Source: Desulfobacteraceae bacterium (lineage in GTDB: Bacteria; Desulfobacterota; DSM-4660; Desulfatiglandales; Desulfatiglandaceae). From it: a stretch of 6,835 nt of DNA. Position 1 is the stretch's first letter. Every line of letters starts with the position of its first letter. The notes beneath the pieces were generated by a model. That model was given only the letters and a program-made list of their open reading frames with translations. It ran no database searches and was not told the origin of the DNA. Below, piece after piece: positions 6,578 to 6,835 of the stretch. The DNA lies in the NCBI GenBank assembly GCA_011042035.1, contig DQZA01000002.1, forward strand, positions 1 through 6,835, read 5' to 3'. Both the position numbers and the translations under genes were made by a program.

Positions 6578-6835
6578 TCATCGTTGGAGCTCCGCCGACT
6601 GATTGTCTGTATTTCTTGAAAGATTTTCCAATACCTGCGTTTCCAGATATTTTATTATATTCCTTAAAGAAGCACTTTCTTGGATAGGACCAGAATTTCC
6701 CCATCCCTTTTGGAGCGCCTTATTTTTCTCATCTCTGAATTGCTTGAGGCTGGTAGCCATTGATTTCCAGAGAAACAGTTTTTGAAGTATGTGTCTCTCC
6801 GCAGGGGTCAAGTCCCTTTCGGTATCGTATGATGT
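6578..6835 (-). CDS. Small charged protein of unknown function (5' end beyond window)
   Basis: 85 codons to a TGA at 6580-6578, with the frame still open at the right edge, so the N-terminus is not seen. A TTG at 6811 could start a 77-residue protein, but its purine-rich upstream stretch is only about three bases away, so a start beyond the edge is more likely. The sequence is hydrophilic and helical, with the sequence TPAERHILQKLF, then a lysine/arginine-rich stretch (FRDEKNKALQKGWG), and a second helix near the end. There are no cysteines, no membrane segment and no domain I recognise. It ends 47 bases before the sensor kinase start with no terminator hairpin, so it may belong to the same transcript. 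Base composition and frame look coding, but without a homologue this remains a probable rather than certain gene. Confidence 0.5.
   Translation of the reverse strand, partial: TSYDTERDLTPAERHILQKLFLWKSMATSLKQFRDEKNKALQKGWGNSGPIQESASLRNIIKYLETQVLENLSRNTDNQSAELQR

Overview
The window comes from a strictly anaerobic bacterium. I infer a sulfate-reducing or syntrophic member of the former Deltaproteobacteria (Desulfobacterota). The grounds are an HdrA/GltD-type flavoprotein with an apparent selenocysteine, a MetF of the kind found beside Hdr proteins in Wood-Ljungdahl organisms, and large PAS kinases with cysteine-rich PAS domains. I cannot fix the species from sequence alone. All real genes I can support lie on the minus strand, so transcription runs from the right edge to the left edge. 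The long plus-strand open frames are shadows.

Right to left: (1) the C-terminal part of a small, charged protein of unknown function, open at the right edge (6578-6835). (2) A 662-residue histidine kinase with an N-terminal Rossmann-like domain and two PAS domains (4542-6530). (3) A 491-residue protein with receiver, PAS and kinase domains in that order, joined to the kinase before it by an ATGA overlap (3070-4545). (4) A gap of about 170 bases with two modest inverted repeats but no convincing promoter or terminator. (5) metF, methylenetetrahydrofolate reductase (2025-2903). (6) 21 bases further on, an HdrA-family iron-sulfur flavoprotein that runs off the left edge (1-2003).

The main result is the last gene. 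A stop-aware gene caller sees only a 63-codon fragment ending at TGA (1812-1814). The same frame then continues without another stop for 603 codons to the window edge and encodes normal HdrA/GltD sequence. The TGA falls exactly where HdrA proteins carry the second cysteine of a conserved CxxC after the TND motif, giving a CxxU. A small stem-loop with GGU in its apical loop follows about 20 bases downstream, as expected of a bacterial SECIS. The protein is also a nested fusion: the HdrA N-terminal half and ferredoxin motif are followed by a complete GltD-like NAD(P)H oxidoreductase, a six-cysteine cluster motif, and then what looks like the resumption of HdrA.

Functionally, metF and hdrA probably encode parts of one electron-transfer complex that links methylene-THF/methyl-THF interconversion to NAD(P)H, ferredoxin or another carrier, perhaps by flavin-based electron bifurcation. 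The upstream kinases, one with a possible dinucleotide-binding domain and a cysteine-rich PAS, could sense redox state. Whether they regulate metF-hdrA is inference from proximity only.
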